Source: Clostridiales bacterium (GTDB taxonomy: Bacteria > Bacillota > Clostridia > Lachnospirales > Lachnospiraceae). Taken from it: a stretch of 38,622 bases of DNA. Of this stretch, positions 6,890 to 16,331 are shown piece after piece. The first letter of the stretch is position 1. Each line of letters opens with the position of its first letter. A program made the position numbers and the translations under genes. Location of the stretch: NCBI GenBank assembly GCA_012839295.1, contig DUNO01000027.1:1-38622 (forward strand). The letters run 5' to 3'. The notes under the pieces are model-generated. The model ran no database searches. It was not told the origin of the DNA and saw nothing but the letters and a program-made list of their open reading frames with translations.

Positions 6890-9847
6890 ATGAAAAAGAG
6901 AAAACTATTTAATGCGGCGGGATTAATTTTACTTACAGCTTGCGCTTGTTATATTCTGCTTCATGGGGATTTGCTGTTTAAAAAATCCTTTTCCGTGGTA
7001 TATACCGACATCGTATGTGCGGCTCTTGACAGTGAAGGGAATCAGGTCATTGTTGATTCCGGCGGACAGAGGCTGCTAAAGGTAAGCCCTGAAAATGAAG
7101 TGGTTTTTGAAAAAAAGTATAGGATGAATTCGGCAAAAGGCCTGAATAAGGTTGCTAAATTGGCGGTAGACCAGGACGATAACATCTTCCTTTTGAATAA
7201 TATCAAGGAAGAAGGGGGCTTCCGGTACCGGCGGGAGGAAATTGTGAAATATTCTTCTTCCGGGGAATATCAGGGGGTCATTTTTGCTGTTGACCACGAA
7301 ACACCCACGCTGGCTAAGGACATCACAGGATTAAGCCTATATCATGGGCAGATGGTATATTTTCTTGGCTCAGAAGACGCCACATCCCTATATGGGGAGG
7401 ATGGCAGGCTGGTACATACCTATGAGGGTAAGGGGATGAAGGAGCTTGTCATCACCTACGCCCTGGATCCTTCCAACGATGAACTGTATTATTCAACCAA
7501 GCAGGGGAAGATTTACCGGTATCATGAGGGGGGAGAGCCCTTCCTCTTATATGATGCGGCAAATTATGATTATCTGAGTATCCCCAGGGATATCAGCCTT
7601 GACGGGCAGGGAGGGCTGTATTTTACGGATATTGGACTGAGGACCGTATCAAAGCTGGAGGAGGATGGGAGTCTGTCCCATGTCATCTACGATGGTGAGG
7701 TGGGAGTGGACACCTCCTACAAATACATCTATACCTACCTGTCAACGGAAAATGGCTTGATCACACAGACCAGCGACTTTACGGTGATGCTCCGGGATGG
7801 GGAGCAGGTAAACAGCCAGTCGGCAGGCTATTCTGCCATGGTGTGCTTTTTAATTGTCCTGGGGTGGGTGGCGGTTGTCCTGGCAGCTGTCCTGGCTTTA
7901 TGCATTCTGCTGGAGCTGTTTTTCTTCCTTATAAAAAAGGGGTCAGGAACCTTAAAGCTCAGCATGGGTGTTATGAGCGGAGCCATGGTGATCGCGGGCA
8001 TCTTCATTTTCATGGTGATTCCTGATTTTGAAGACCGTCTGCTTGATTCGGTCCTAAAACAGGCACAGGCTATCTCTGATGTGATTCAGATTGTCCTTCC
8101 CAAAGAGGAATACAAGAACTTAAATTCTACGGCAGATTTTTTAGGTGAGGATTATAATGCGGTCCGGGGCAGGATTAAGGAGGTGTTTTCCGACAGGAAT
8201 GATGATATCAATGATTTCTATTGTGTTCTTTATAAGATACAGGACGGGGATATCATTACGGGTACTTATTCCCTGGAGGAATATTCCGGCGCAGTATATC
8301 CCTACGACTGGGGATATGAAGGCTCTGACGAGGAGTGGATCATTACCCATAAGGAAGGCAGGGTGTATACGGATAATACGACCAGCGAGGGAAGCTATCT
8401 GTTTGTGCTAAACCCCTTGTTTGATAAGGATGATAATGTGATCGGCTTAGTTGAGGTAGGAACGGACCTGCATGCCTTCCATACGGAGACAAACCGGATG
8501 ATTATAGAGCTGCTGTTAAATGTATTTGCTATTACGGTGATCATTATTCTGGTGGCGCTGGAGTTTATCATTTTCCAGCATGGCAGGCAGACCTATCTGA
8601 AGGAAGCAGGGGAAAAGGCGGGGAATGCCCTGGCCCAGGTTCCGAATGAGGTACTTCGGATCCTGGTGTTTGGGATTTTCTTTATCACCAATGTGACCAC
8701 CAGCTTCCTGCCTATCTATGCCATGAATATATCGGAGACTGGATTTGCCCTCGGGCTGCCTAAGGAGGTGCTGGCGGCTATCCCGATCTCGGCGGAGGTG
8801 TTGTTTGGTGCCATTGGCTCCATATTCGGGAGCAGGCTTGTTGACAGGCTTGGGCAGAAGCGGTCGGCCATGATTGGCAGCCTCTTATTCACGGCAGGCT
8901 TACTGGTCCGGTTTATGCTGCCGGACATCTGGATCCTTACGTTGGGCAACAGCATCATGGGCTATGGCTGGGGAATCCTGCTCCTGCTGGTAAATACGGC
9001 GATTGCCAGTGGAAACGGGGAGGAAAAGAACAAGGGCTTTGCCGGCTATACGGCGGCGGCATTAAACGGAGTAAATTGCGGAGTTGTATTTGGCGGCTTT
9101 TTGACGAACTGGCTGGGGCATAGGATGATTTTTCTGGTGGCGGCAGTATTAAGCACTGCAATTGTGGCCCATGCCTTCTCTTATTTAACCAAGATCCAGG
9201 TACATAGGGAGGAAGAGACAAGGGGAGAGGGCAGGATCAATTTGCTCCAATTCCTTACGGACCGGAGGGTCTTACGGTTCTTCCTGATGATTGCAATTCC
9301 GGTGATTGCCTGCAGCTATTTCCTGAATTACCTCTACCCGATCCTTGGCTCCGAGTATGGCCTCTCAGAAAACAGGATCGGATACTCCTATCTGATTAAC
9401 GGCCTCTGTGTCATGTTCTTTGGCACAGTGCTGACCAGGTTCTTCTCAAGGAAGGTAAGGAAGGAGTACTCGCTGGTAGTTGCAGCCCTGCTCTACGGAA
9501 CAGCCTTCCTCTGCGTGGCGGTGTTCCAGAATGTATATTCGCTGCTGCTGGCATTGGTACTGCTGGGCCTGTCAGATAGCTTCGGCCTCCCCTTACAGAC
9601 CAGCTATTATACAGACCTGGAGGTTGTCAGGAAATATGGCTATGGAAAGTCTATCGGCATCTATAGCCTGTTTGAGAACCTGTCCCAGGCAGGAGGCTCC
9701 TTTGTATTTAGTTATGTCTTGATTATTGGGGTTCAAAGGGGTCTTGGCATAGTGCTTGTGGTGGTTGTAGGACTGGCGCTGCTCTTCGGAATCCTCGAGA
9801 TGTTCAGGAACAGGATGGACAGGAAGAAGGAATATCATATTTGTTGA
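6890..9847 (+). CDS. Beta-propeller / extracellular sensor / MFS transporter fusion
   Basis: A 985-residue membrane protein. Order seen: an N-terminal membrane anchor (about 7-26); an NHL/propeller-like region (about 35-305) with repeated strands such as VAKLAVDQDDNIFLLN and ISLDGQGGLYFTD; two membrane segments (about 318-347 and 358-378); an extracellular domain (about 380-540) resembling a Cache-type sensor, ending NVIGLVEVGTDLHAF; another membrane segment (about 543-565); then a full MFS unit (about 590-978) with the loop motif GSRLVDRLGQKR. Known: MFS proteins are normally 400-500 residues, so more than half of this protein is extra. Inferred: transport is gated by, or reports on, an external ligand. 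It may be linked with the DUF2156 gene upstream. The substrate cannot be read from sequence. Confidence 0.75.
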   Translation: MKKRKLFNAAGLILLTACACYILLHGDLLFKKSFSVVYTDIVCAALDSEGNQVIVDSGGQRLLKVSPENEVVFEKKYRMNSAKGLNKVAKLAVDQDDNIFLLNNIKEEGGFRYRREEIVKYSSSGEYQGVIFAVDHETPTLAKDITGLSLYHGQMVYFLGSEDATSLYGEDGRLVHTYEGKGMKELVITYALDPSNDELYYSTKQGKIYRYHEGGEPFLLYDAANYDYLSIPRDISLDGQGGLYFTDIGLRTVSKLEEDGSLSHVIYDGEVGVDTSYKYIYTYLSTENGLITQTSDFTVMLRDGEQVNSQSAGYSAMVCFLIVLGWVAVVLAAVLALCILLELFFFLIKKGSGTLKLSMGVMSGAMVIAGIFIFMVIPDFEDRLLDSVLKQAQAISDVIQIVLPKEEYKNLNSTADFLGEDYNAVRGRIKEVFSDRNDDINDFYCVLYKIQDGDIITGTYSLEEYSGAVYPYDWGYEGSDEEWIITHKEGRVYTDNTTSEGSYLFVLNPLFDKDDNVIGLVEVGTDLHAFHTETNRMIIELLLNVFAITVIIILVALEFIIFQHGRQTYLKEAGEKAGNALAQVPNEVLRILVFGIFFITNVTTSFLPIYAMNISETGFALGLPKEVLAAIPISAEVLFGAIGSIFGSRLVDRLGQKRSAMIGSLLFTAGLLVRFMLPDIWILTLGNSIMGYGWGILLLLVNTAIASGNGEEKNKGFAGYTAAALNGVNCGVVFGGFLTNWLGHRMIFLVAAVLSTAIVAHAFSYLTKIQVHREEETRGEGRINLLQFLTDRRVLRFFLMIAIPVIACSYFLNYLYPILGSEYGLSENRIGYSYLINGLCVMFFGTVLTRFFSRKVRKEYSLVVAALLYGTAFLCVAVFQNVYSLLLALVLLGLSDSFGLPLQTSYYTDLEVVRKYGYGKSIGIYSLFENLSQAGGSFVFSYVLIIGVQRGLGIVLVVVVGLALLFGILEMFRNRMDRKKEYHIC

Positions 9848-9969
9848 TAACTTTAAGAAAGCATGGTACAATAAATTACAAAGTTAAGAGACCCTCTCCA
9901 CATGGGAATAGATTTGTATATGGTGCAGCGGTATGGATAAATCACATTTAGAATAGGGAGGAAACCTAT

Positions 9970-11226
9970 ATGACAAATATTTATCAGTTATCCAACGGAA
10001 TTACCGTCGTTACGGAAGAATTACCATATTTACGAAGTGCGTCCTTTGGTATTTGGGTAAAAGCGGGCTCTGCCGATGAGGATGAGACCAACAACGGCAT
10101 AGCGCATATTATTGAACATATGCTATTTAAGGGAACCAGGAACCGCAGCGCAAAGCAGATTGCTGACGATATGACGAGGATCGGCGGGAATATGAATGCA
10201 TTTACCAGCAAGGAGTGTACCGCCTATTATGCGACTGTTTTGGCGGAGCATTTGCCGATCGCAATTGATATCATCTCTGACATGCTGACCAATTCCCTCA
10301 TTGATGAGAAGTCTTTAAAGAAGGAAAAAGGCGTGATTATCGAGGAGATTGACATGTATGATGATTCTCCCGAGGATTTGGTGCATGAGATGCTCCAGCA
10401 GCGGATTTGGAAGAACCACCCCCTTGGCTATATGATTTCCGGGACTAAGAAGATCGTGCGCAAGGTGACAAGGGAGCAGATCGAGGAGTTTATGGACCGG
10501 TATTATGTCGGCGGAAATATGGTGATATCCGTAGCCGGCAAGATCAACGGGAATGGGATCCTGCAGCTGCTGGAAGAGAAGTTCGGCTCCATAAAGGAGA
10601 GGAGCAGCAAGCCGAGGATAAATACGGTCAGGCCGGAGTATAATAAGGTGGTCTGCAAAAGGGATAAGGATATTGAGCAGATGCACTGCAACATTGCCTT
10701 TGACAGCATTTCCTATCTTTCGGAGGACCGCTTCCTGCTCACGGTGCTCAATTCCATCTTTGGGGGAGGTATCAATTCCAGGCTGTTCCAGAAGATCAGG
10801 GAGAACAGCGGATTGACCTACTCCATTTATTCCTACGGAAGCTCATACCGGGAAACTGGCTTGTTCCATATTTATGCCGCCATGAACCCTTCCCAGACTC
10901 CGGTTGTCATTAAGAAAATATTTCAGATATTAAATGACCTGAAGAAAAAAGGGGTTACAGGGGAAGAATTAAGCATGACTAAGGAGCAGATCAAAACAGA
11001 GCTGATTCTGGGCAGCGAAAGTGCAAAGAGCAGGATGAATTCAAATGGGAAATCCATGGTTTACAGGGGAAGGATCATACCGGTGGAAGAAATCGTGGCC
11101 GGGATCGAAGGGGTGACCCGGGAAGGAATCCTTGAATTTACCAACCGGCATTTTGATATGAGCACGGCTTCCATCTCCTTGGTGGGAAACCTGAAGGGGT
11201 TTGATATGAAATTCCTTGAGGCATAA
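9970..11226 (+). CDS. M16 family zinc peptidase (MlpA/YmxG-like)
   Basis: A 418-residue protein after GGGAGGAAA. It has the inverted zinc motif HxxEH (H46, E49, H50 in AHIIEHMLF), and GVIIEEIDMYDDSPED (about 120-135) supplies the third, glutamate, ligand. The second half is the non-catalytic M16 domain, with the substrate-binding R-x-x-x-G-L-x-Y segment (RENSGLTYSIYSYG). Known: this is the mitochondrial-processing-peptidase-like family found across Firmicutes as a single cytosolic protein, often implicated in degrading peptides. Length is typical. AIM24 follows after 55 bases. Confidence 0.92.
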   Translation: MTNIYQLSNGITVVTEELPYLRSASFGIWVKAGSADEDETNNGIAHIIEHMLFKGTRNRSAKQIADDMTRIGGNMNAFTSKECTAYYATVLAEHLPIAIDIISDMLTNSLIDEKSLKKEKGVIIEEIDMYDDSPEDLVHEMLQQRIWKNHPLGYMISGTKKIVRKVTREQIEEFMDRYYVGGNMVISVAGKINGNGILQLLEEKFGSIKERSSKPRINTVRPEYNKVVCKRDKDIEQMHCNIAFDSISYLSEDRFLLTVLNSIFGGGINSRLFQKIRENSGLTYSIYSYGSSYRETGLFHIYAAMNPSQTPVVIKKIFQILNDLKKKGVTGEELSMTKEQIKTELILGSESAKSRMNSNGKSMVYRGRIIPVEEIVAGIEGVTREGILEFTNRHFDMSTASISLVGNLKGFDMKFLEA

Positions 11227-11281
11227 TATTAGAAGTTTTTAGGTAATCTAATTAAATATATTATAATAGGGAGGGTGTTAC

Positions 11282-11962
11282 ATGAGATATGAAATCGTAG
11301 GCGAACCATTGCCCGTTGTGACCTGCTACGTAAATGCGGGAGAAACTCTGATTACAGAGAGGGGCTCCATGTCCTGGATGAGCCCTAACATGAAGATGGA
11401 GACCTCCACTAATGGCGGCATTGGAAAAGCCTTAGGAAGGATGTTTTCCGGTGATTCCTTGTTCCAGAACCGGTATACTGCCATGGGCGGAGAGGGTATG
11501 ATTGCTTTTGCATCGAGCTTTCCGGGTTCTATCAGGGCGCTGGAAATCGGTCCGGGAAATGGGATGATTGTACAAAAGTCCGCTTTTCTTGCGTCGGAAG
11601 CAAGCGTTGAACTCTCCCTGCATTTCCAAAAGAAGCTTGGGGCGGGACTGTTTGGTGGAGAAGGCTTTATCATGCAGAGGTTGTCCGGGCATGGGACCGC
11701 TTTTATTGAAATTGACGGATATGCTATGGAATATGTGCTGCAGCCTGGACAGCAGATGGTGATTGATACCGGTTATCTTGCGGCAATGACGGAAGGGTGT
11801 ACGATGGATATTCATACTGTTCCGGGAGTGAAGAATATGCTTCTTGGTGGGGAAGGGATTTTTAATACGGTGGTGACGGGGCCTGGGAAGATTATATTAC
11901 AGACCATGCCTGTCAGCAGTGTGGCGGCGACGATTCGTCCGTTTATTCCGTCGGCGAAATAA
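11282..11962 (+). CDS. AIM24 / TIGR00266 family protein
   Basis: A 226-residue protein after GGGAGGG. The diagnostic segment LGAGLFGGEGFIMQRLSGHG (about 120-140) and the beginning MRYEIVGEPLPVVTCYVNAG are typical of the AIM24 family. These proteins fold as a double-stranded beta-helix related to the tryptophan-RNA attenuator fold. Their bacterial function is not established. There is no signal peptide. The gene ends 34 bases before a 190-base palindromic element, which may end transcription. Confidence 0.9.
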   Translation: MRYEIVGEPLPVVTCYVNAGETLITERGSMSWMSPNMKMETSTNGGIGKALGRMFSGDSLFQNRYTAMGGEGMIAFASSFPGSIRALEIGPGNGMIVQKSAFLASEASVELSLHFQKKLGAGLFGGEGFIMQRLSGHGTAFIEIDGYAMEYVLQPGQQMVIDTGYLAAMTEGCTMDIHTVPGVKNMLLGGEGIFNTVVTGPGKIILQTMPVSSVAATIRPFIPSAK

Positions 11963-11996
11963 GAGGTGTGGGTTGCTGATTTATATGGGGCTTATG

Positions 11997-12187
11997 TAGG
12001 TTGTGTACACAGGAAGAGGGGCAGGGGTGGTATAACGTATTTGCTTACCTCTACATCCGATACAAAAATGTTCGTGATGGCCGGGACAGATGGAGATGTC
12101 CGTCCATCACGAACATTTTTGCACCGGCTGTAACGGTAAAGCAAATACTTATATACCACCCCTGCCCCTCTTCCTGTGGGATATAGG
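11997..12187. repeat. About 190-base palindromic element, copy 1
   Basis: An imperfect inverted repeat over its whole length. The left arm (GGGCAGGGGTGGTATA, then GTATTTGCTT, then CAAAAATGTTCGTGATGG) recurs in reverse complement on the right, with the turn near 12093. A copy at 15998-16187 is nearly identical and in the same orientation. It has no protein-coding sense; the short ORFs that cross it are by-products of the palindrome. It could be a MITE-like element or a dispersed structural repeat. Because it follows AIM24 and precedes the thrS promoter, it may act as a terminator or insulator. Confidence 0.9.
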
Positions 12188-12284
12188 TTATGGAATTATA
12201 ATTTGGAAGTTATTGCGGTTTTTCGAAAAATCGTGTTATAGAGAACCTTATGTAGATGACGCGACCATGGTTTTAAATTACAAC

Positions 12285-12312
12285 TTGACAATCCTTTTCA
12301 GGGTGCTATAAT
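12285..12312 (+). promoter_or_regulatory. Sigma-A-type promoter for the thrS leader
   Basis: A perfect TTGACA (12285-12290) and a perfect TATAAT (12307-12312) are separated by 16 bases. Transcription would start near 12319, giving a leader of about 414 bases before thrS. Confidence 0.88.
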
Positions 12313-12318
12313 GATAGC

Positions 12319-12600
12319 TAGCAGTAGTAATTGCAACAGCATTTTTGAGAATGCGATAAAGCGTTGAAGAGACGAGTAATATGTGGGGCCTTTACAGAGA
12401 GAGATATGAAGTGGTGTGAATATCTTATGGGGAAGCATATGAAGACTACCTCTGAGCGATCCTAATCCGATCCGGTGATTCCGTTATCAATCGAATGAAG
12501 TGGGTGTGATACACCAAAAAGGGTGGAACCGCGACGTAGGAATACGCTCGTCCCTTTCGAATTGCAGTATGGCGATCGAAAGTGAAGGGCTTTTTTATTG
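12319..12600 (+). promoter_or_regulatory. T-box riboswitch leader, threonine-specific
   Basis: The T-box core AGGGTGGAACCGCG is at 12520-12533, followed by an intrinsic terminator. Upstream, stem I features can be seen: AAGAGACGAGTA near 12365 and a GAAGACTACCTCTGAG stretch near 12440-12455, in which ACC is the likely threonine specifier codon (ACT is also possible in that loop). Known: uncharged tRNA pairs with the specifier and with the T-box bulge and prevents termination. Identity with threonine is strongly supported by thrS lying directly downstream. Confidence 0.93.
12550..12597 (+). terminator. T-box intrinsic terminator
   Basis: The stem pairs TCCCTTTCGA with TCGAAAGTGAAGGG and is followed by TTTTTTATT. 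It overlaps the end of the T-box antiterminator, as expected for a transcriptional attenuator. Confidence 0.8.
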
Positions 12601-12732
12601 CATTTTTTTACTATAATAAAAATGTAGGTGATAAGTATCCGATACCTTAATCCATTTTCGGATGACCGCATATTGCACCTGGTGTTTTATCAATAGGATA
12701 GTACCGCAGCGAGCGGAGATTGGAGGAAAGTA

Positions 12733-14694
12733 ATGAAGATTACTTTAAAAGATGGCTCTGTAAAAGAGTATGAAAAGTCGATGACAGTTTATGAAATCGC
12801 AAATGACATCAGTGAGGGTCTTGCGAGAATGGCCTGTGCAGGAGAATTGAACGGTAAGGTTGTGGACCTGCGTACTGTAGTTGGCCAGGACAGCGAATTA
12901 AGCATATTAACCTTTAATGATGAGGCGGGTAAGGCGGCTTACCGCCATACTACCTCCCATGTGTTGGCACAGGCGGTGAAGAGATTGTACCCGGAAGCCA
13001 AGGTGGCAATTGGGCCTTCTATTGATACTGGCTTTTACTATGATTTTGATATTCCTTCCTTTGACCGGGCAGCCCTGGACGAGATTGAGAAGGAGATGAA
13101 GAAGATCATTAAGGAGGGTGCTGAATTAGTCCGCTTTACCCTGCCGCGTGCAGAGGCAATTGCCCTGATGAAGGAAAAGGAGGAGCCCTATAAGGTAGAG
13201 CTGATTGAAGACCTTCCGGAGGATGCTGTAATTTCCTTCTACCAGCAGGGGGATTTCGTTGACCTGTGTGCAGGCCCCCATTTAATGGGCACAAAGAATA
13301 TTAAAGCGTTTAAGCTGATTTCTTCTTCCGGTGCTTATTGGAGAGGCTCCGAGAAAAATAAGATGCTGACCAGGGTGTATGGAACTGCCTATACTAAAAA
13401 TGCGGATCTGGATGCCTACCTGGCACACTTGGAGGATGTTAAGAAGCGTGACCATAATAAATTAGGCCGTGAGATGGAGATCTTCACGACCGTGGATGTA
13501 ATCGGCCAGGGGCTTCCTTTGATCATGCCCAATGGTACAAAGATAATCCAAACTCTTCAAAGATGGATTGAGGATGAGGAGGAACGCCGTGGTTATGTGA
13601 GGACAAAGACTCCTTTTATGGCAAAGAGTGATTTATATAAGATCTCCGGCCACTGGGATCATTATAGGGAAGGTATGTTTATTCTGGGAGATGAGGAGGT
13701 GGATAAGGAAGTATTCGCCCTTCGTCCTATGACCTGCCCATTCCAGTATTATGTTTATAAGGCAAGCCAGAAATCCTACCGTGACCTTCCGATCCGGTAT
13801 GGTGAGACCTCTACCCTGTTCCGTAATGAGGATTCCGGTGAGATGCATGGTTTGACACGTGTGCGCCAGTTTACAATTTCCGAGGGGCATTTAATTGTCA
13901 GACCTGACCAGATGGTTGAGGAATTTAAGGGATGTCTGGATTTAATTAAGTATTGCTTGGAGACACTGGGAATCCAGGAGGATGTGACCTACCGTTTGTC
14001 CAAGTGGGATCCGGACAATAAGGAGAAATATATCGGAACTGCGCAGGAGTGGGAGAAGAACCAGGACAGCATCCGCGATATGCTGCTTGAGCTTGGAATT
14101 CCATTTACAGAAGCGGATGGCGAAGCAGCCTTCTATGGCCCTAAGGTAGATATCCAGGCAAAGAATGTATACGGTAAGGAAGATACCATCATTACGGTTC
14201 AATGGGATTCCATGATTGCGGAACAGTTTGATATGTACTATGTTGACCAGAACGGTGAGAAGGTCCGTCCTTATATTATCCACAGGACCAGCGTTGGCTG
14301 CTACGAGAGGACGCTGGCAATGCTGATTGAGAAGTATGCAGGCTTATTCCCGACCTGGTTGTGTCCGGAGCAGGTAAGGGTACTTCCGATTTCGGAAAAA
14401 TACCATGACTATGCAAATAAGGTAAAGGCGGAGCTGCAGAAGAACAACGTGCTTGCAACGGTGGATGAGAGGGCGGAGAAGATCGGGTATAAGATCCGTG
14501 AAGCCAGGTTAAAGAGGGTTCCTTATATGCTGGTGGTTGGACAGAAGGAAGAGGAAGAGGGTGTAGTATCCGTAAGAAGCCGTTTCCTCGGGGATGAAGG
14601 ACAAAAGCCTCTGACAGAGTTTATTGATGCCATTTGTAAGGAAATCAGGACTAAGGAAATCAGAAAGATAGAGGTTGCTGAGAATAACCAGTAA
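12733..14694 (+). CDS. thrS: Threonine-tRNA ligase
   Basis: A 653-residue protein after TTGGAGGAAAG. Domains in order: TGS (1-62), second additional/editing domain with HTTSHVLAQAVKRL (about 73-86) and DLCAGPH (about 178-184), class II catalytic core with motif 2 FRNEDSGEMHGLTRVRQF, and a C-terminal anticodon-binding domain from about 555. Zinc ligands are visible as the Cys in RPMTCPFQYY and the His residues in SEGHLI and IIHRTS. The MTCP in place of the commoner MNCP is a small variation. It catalyses attachment of threonine to tRNA-Thr in the cytosol. It is controlled by the T-box upstream and is 26 bases before metY. Confidence 0.97.
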   Translation: MKITLKDGSVKEYEKSMTVYEIANDISEGLARMACAGELNGKVVDLRTVVGQDSELSILTFNDEAGKAAYRHTTSHVLAQAVKRLYPEAKVAIGPSIDTGFYYDFDIPSFDRAALDEIEKEMKKIIKEGAELVRFTLPRAEAIALMKEKEEPYKVELIEDLPEDAVISFYQQGDFVDLCAGPHLMGTKNIKAFKLISSSGAYWRGSEKNKMLTRVYGTAYTKNADLDAYLAHLEDVKKRDHNKLGREMEIFTTVDVIGQGLPLIMPNGTKIIQTLQRWIEDEEERRGYVRTKTPFMAKSDLYKISGHWDHYREGMFILGDEEVDKEVFALRPMTCPFQYYVYKASQKSYRDLPIRYGETSTLFRNEDSGEMHGLTRVRQFTISEGHLIVRPDQMVEEFKGCLDLIKYCLETLGIQEDVTYRLSKWDPDNKEKYIGTAQEWEKNQDSIRDMLLELGIPFTEADGEAAFYGPKVDIQAKNVYGKEDTIITVQWDSMIAEQFDMYYVDQNGEKVRPYIIHRTSVGCYERTLAMLIEKYAGLFPTWLCPEQVRVLPISEKYHDYANKVKAELQKNNVLATVDERAEKIGYKIREARLKRVPYMLVVGQKEEEEGVVSVRSRFLGDEGQKPLTEFIDAICKEIRTKEIRKIEVAENNQ

Positions 14695-14720
14695 TAAAAA
14701 ATACGGAGGGGATAAAGGCT

Positions 14721-15995
14721 ATGAGCAATTACCATATTGAGACGAAATGTATCCAGGAAGGCTACCAGCCTAAGAACGGGGAACCGAGAGTATTACCGGT
14801 CTACCAGAGTACGACCTTTAAATATGATTCCAGTGAGCATGTGGGAAGGCTTTTTGATCTGGCAGAAGAAGGTTTTTTCTATACAAGGCTGGCAAATCCA
14901 ACCGTAGATGCGGTGGAAAGGAAGATAGCTGCCCTGGAAGGCGGTGTAGGTGCCATGTGCACCTCCTCCGGGCAGGCTGCCTCCTTAATTGCTATTCTTA
15001 ATATCTGTAGTTCGGGCGACCATCTCGTATCGGCAGGCACAATATACGGCGGTACCACTAATTTATTTGCGGTTACCCTAAAGCGGATGGGGATTGAGGT
15101 AACCTTTGTTGACCCTGATGCACCGGCAGAGGAGCTGCAGGAGGCGATCCGTGAAAATACAAAGCTGGTATTTGCAGAGACCATTGCAAATCCTGCTTTG
15201 GTGGTACTGGATATTGAGAAATTTGCCAACCTGGCCCATAGCAGCCATATTCCCTTATTCATTGACAATACCTTTGCAACTCCGATTAACTGCAGACCCT
15301 TTGAATTTGGGGCGGATATTGTCATCCATTCTACCTCCAAGTATATGGACGGCCATGCGGTGGCCTTGGGCGGGGTTATTGTAGACAGTGGAAACTTTAA
15401 TTGGGATAACGGTAAATTTCCGGGCTTGTCGACGCCGGATGCTTCCTATCATGGGATGGTTTATACGAGGGACTGCGGGAAGGCTGCATTTATAACAAAA
15501 GCAAGGGTACAGCTGATGCGCGACCTTGGATCAACCCCGACCCCCAATAATGCGTTTTTGCTAAATCTGGGGCTGGAGACACTCCATCTGCGGATGGAGC
15601 GCCATTGTGCCAATGCCCAGAAGGTTGCGGAGTACCTTGAGAAAAATGAAAAGATCGCATGGGTAAACTATCCGGGGCTTAAGGGCAGTAAATATTATGA
15701 CCTGGCGCAGAAATATCTTCCGAAGGGCTCCTGCGGCGTAATTTCCTATGGGATAAAGGGTGGCAGGGATGCTGCTGTAAAGTTTATGGACAGCCTGAAG
15801 CTTGCGGCTATTGTGGTTCATGTGGCTGATAACAGGACCGGTGTGCTCCATCCGGCCAGCACGACACACCGGCAGCTGTCAGACCAGCAGCTGGTTGCTG
15901 CGGGAATTACACCGGATTTGATCCGTATGTCCATCGGTATTGAAAATGTGGAGGATATCATAGCGGATATTGAGCAGGCTTTGGGTTGGCTATAG
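14721..15995 (+). CDS. metY: O-acetylhomoserine sulfhydrylase (MetY-type), PLP enzyme
   Basis: A 424-residue protein after CGGAGGGG. It is a Cys/Met-metabolism PLP-dependent enzyme: PLP lysine in HSTSKYMDGHAVALGG (about residue 209), the SSGQAA phosphate-binding segment (about 80), and the C-terminal HPASTTHRQL typical of O-acetylhomoserine aminocarboxypropyltransferases. The length suits MetY better than MetB/MetC (about 380). It makes homocysteine from O-acetylhomoserine and sulfide. There is no promoter or terminator in the 26 bases after thrS, so it is probably co-transcribed and exposed to the threonine T-box. The second 190-base palindrome begins two bases after its stop codon. Confidence 0.9.
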   Translation: MSNYHIETKCIQEGYQPKNGEPRVLPVYQSTTFKYDSSEHVGRLFDLAEEGFFYTRLANPTVDAVERKIAALEGGVGAMCTSSGQAASLIAILNICSSGDHLVSAGTIYGGTTNLFAVTLKRMGIEVTFVDPDAPAEELQEAIRENTKLVFAETIANPALVVLDIEKFANLAHSSHIPLFIDNTFATPINCRPFEFGADIVIHSTSKYMDGHAVALGGVIVDSGNFNWDNGKFPGLSTPDASYHGMVYTRDCGKAAFITKARVQLMRDLGSTPTPNNAFLLNLGLETLHLRMERHCANAQKVAEYLEKNEKIAWVNYPGLKGSKYYDLAQKYLPKGSCGVISYGIKGGRDAAVKFMDSLKLAAIVVHVADNRTGVLHPASTTHRQLSDQQLVAAGITPDLIRMSIGIENVEDIIADIEQALGWL

Positions 15996-15997
15996 TT

Positions 15998-16187
15998 TAG
16001 GTTGTGTACACAGGAAGAAGGGCAGGGGTGGTATAACGTATTTGCTTACCTCTACAGCCGATACAAAAATGTTCGTGATGGCCGGGACGGATGAAGATGT
16101 CCGTCCATCACGAACATTTTTGCACCGGCTGTAACGGTAAAGCAAATACGTTATACCACCCCTGCCCCTCTTCCTGTGGGATATAGG
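15998..16187. repeat. About 190-base palindromic element, copy 2
   Basis: Nearly identical to 11997-12187 and in the same orientation, with only scattered substitutions and one or two indels. It begins directly after the metY stop, so it is likely to end the thrS-metY transcript. Where the copies differ in the left arm (CATCCG in copy 1, CAGCCG here), this copy pairs better with its right arm. The 144 bases from 16188 to the radical SAM gene hold nothing I can identify. Confidence 0.9.
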
Positions 16188-16331
16188 TATTGATGAGGGT
16201 ATGCCGGAAAACAGCGTGGGCGGTTTTATGGTATGCCCTCATTTGATTTTGTAATATCCTTGAATGAACTTATGATTGGGAAAATACTGAAATATCCTTG
16301 GGTAAGCTTAATCAGGCAGATATGGCTTTCC

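Noticed and set aside
11997-12187. Complete autonomous transposon
   Set aside because: There is no room for a transposase; at most a non-autonomous or structural repeat.
12001-12311. Two short plus-strand frames in the 190-base palindrome
   Set aside because: They arise from the palindrome itself, and the second runs through the thrS promoter; no ribosome site.
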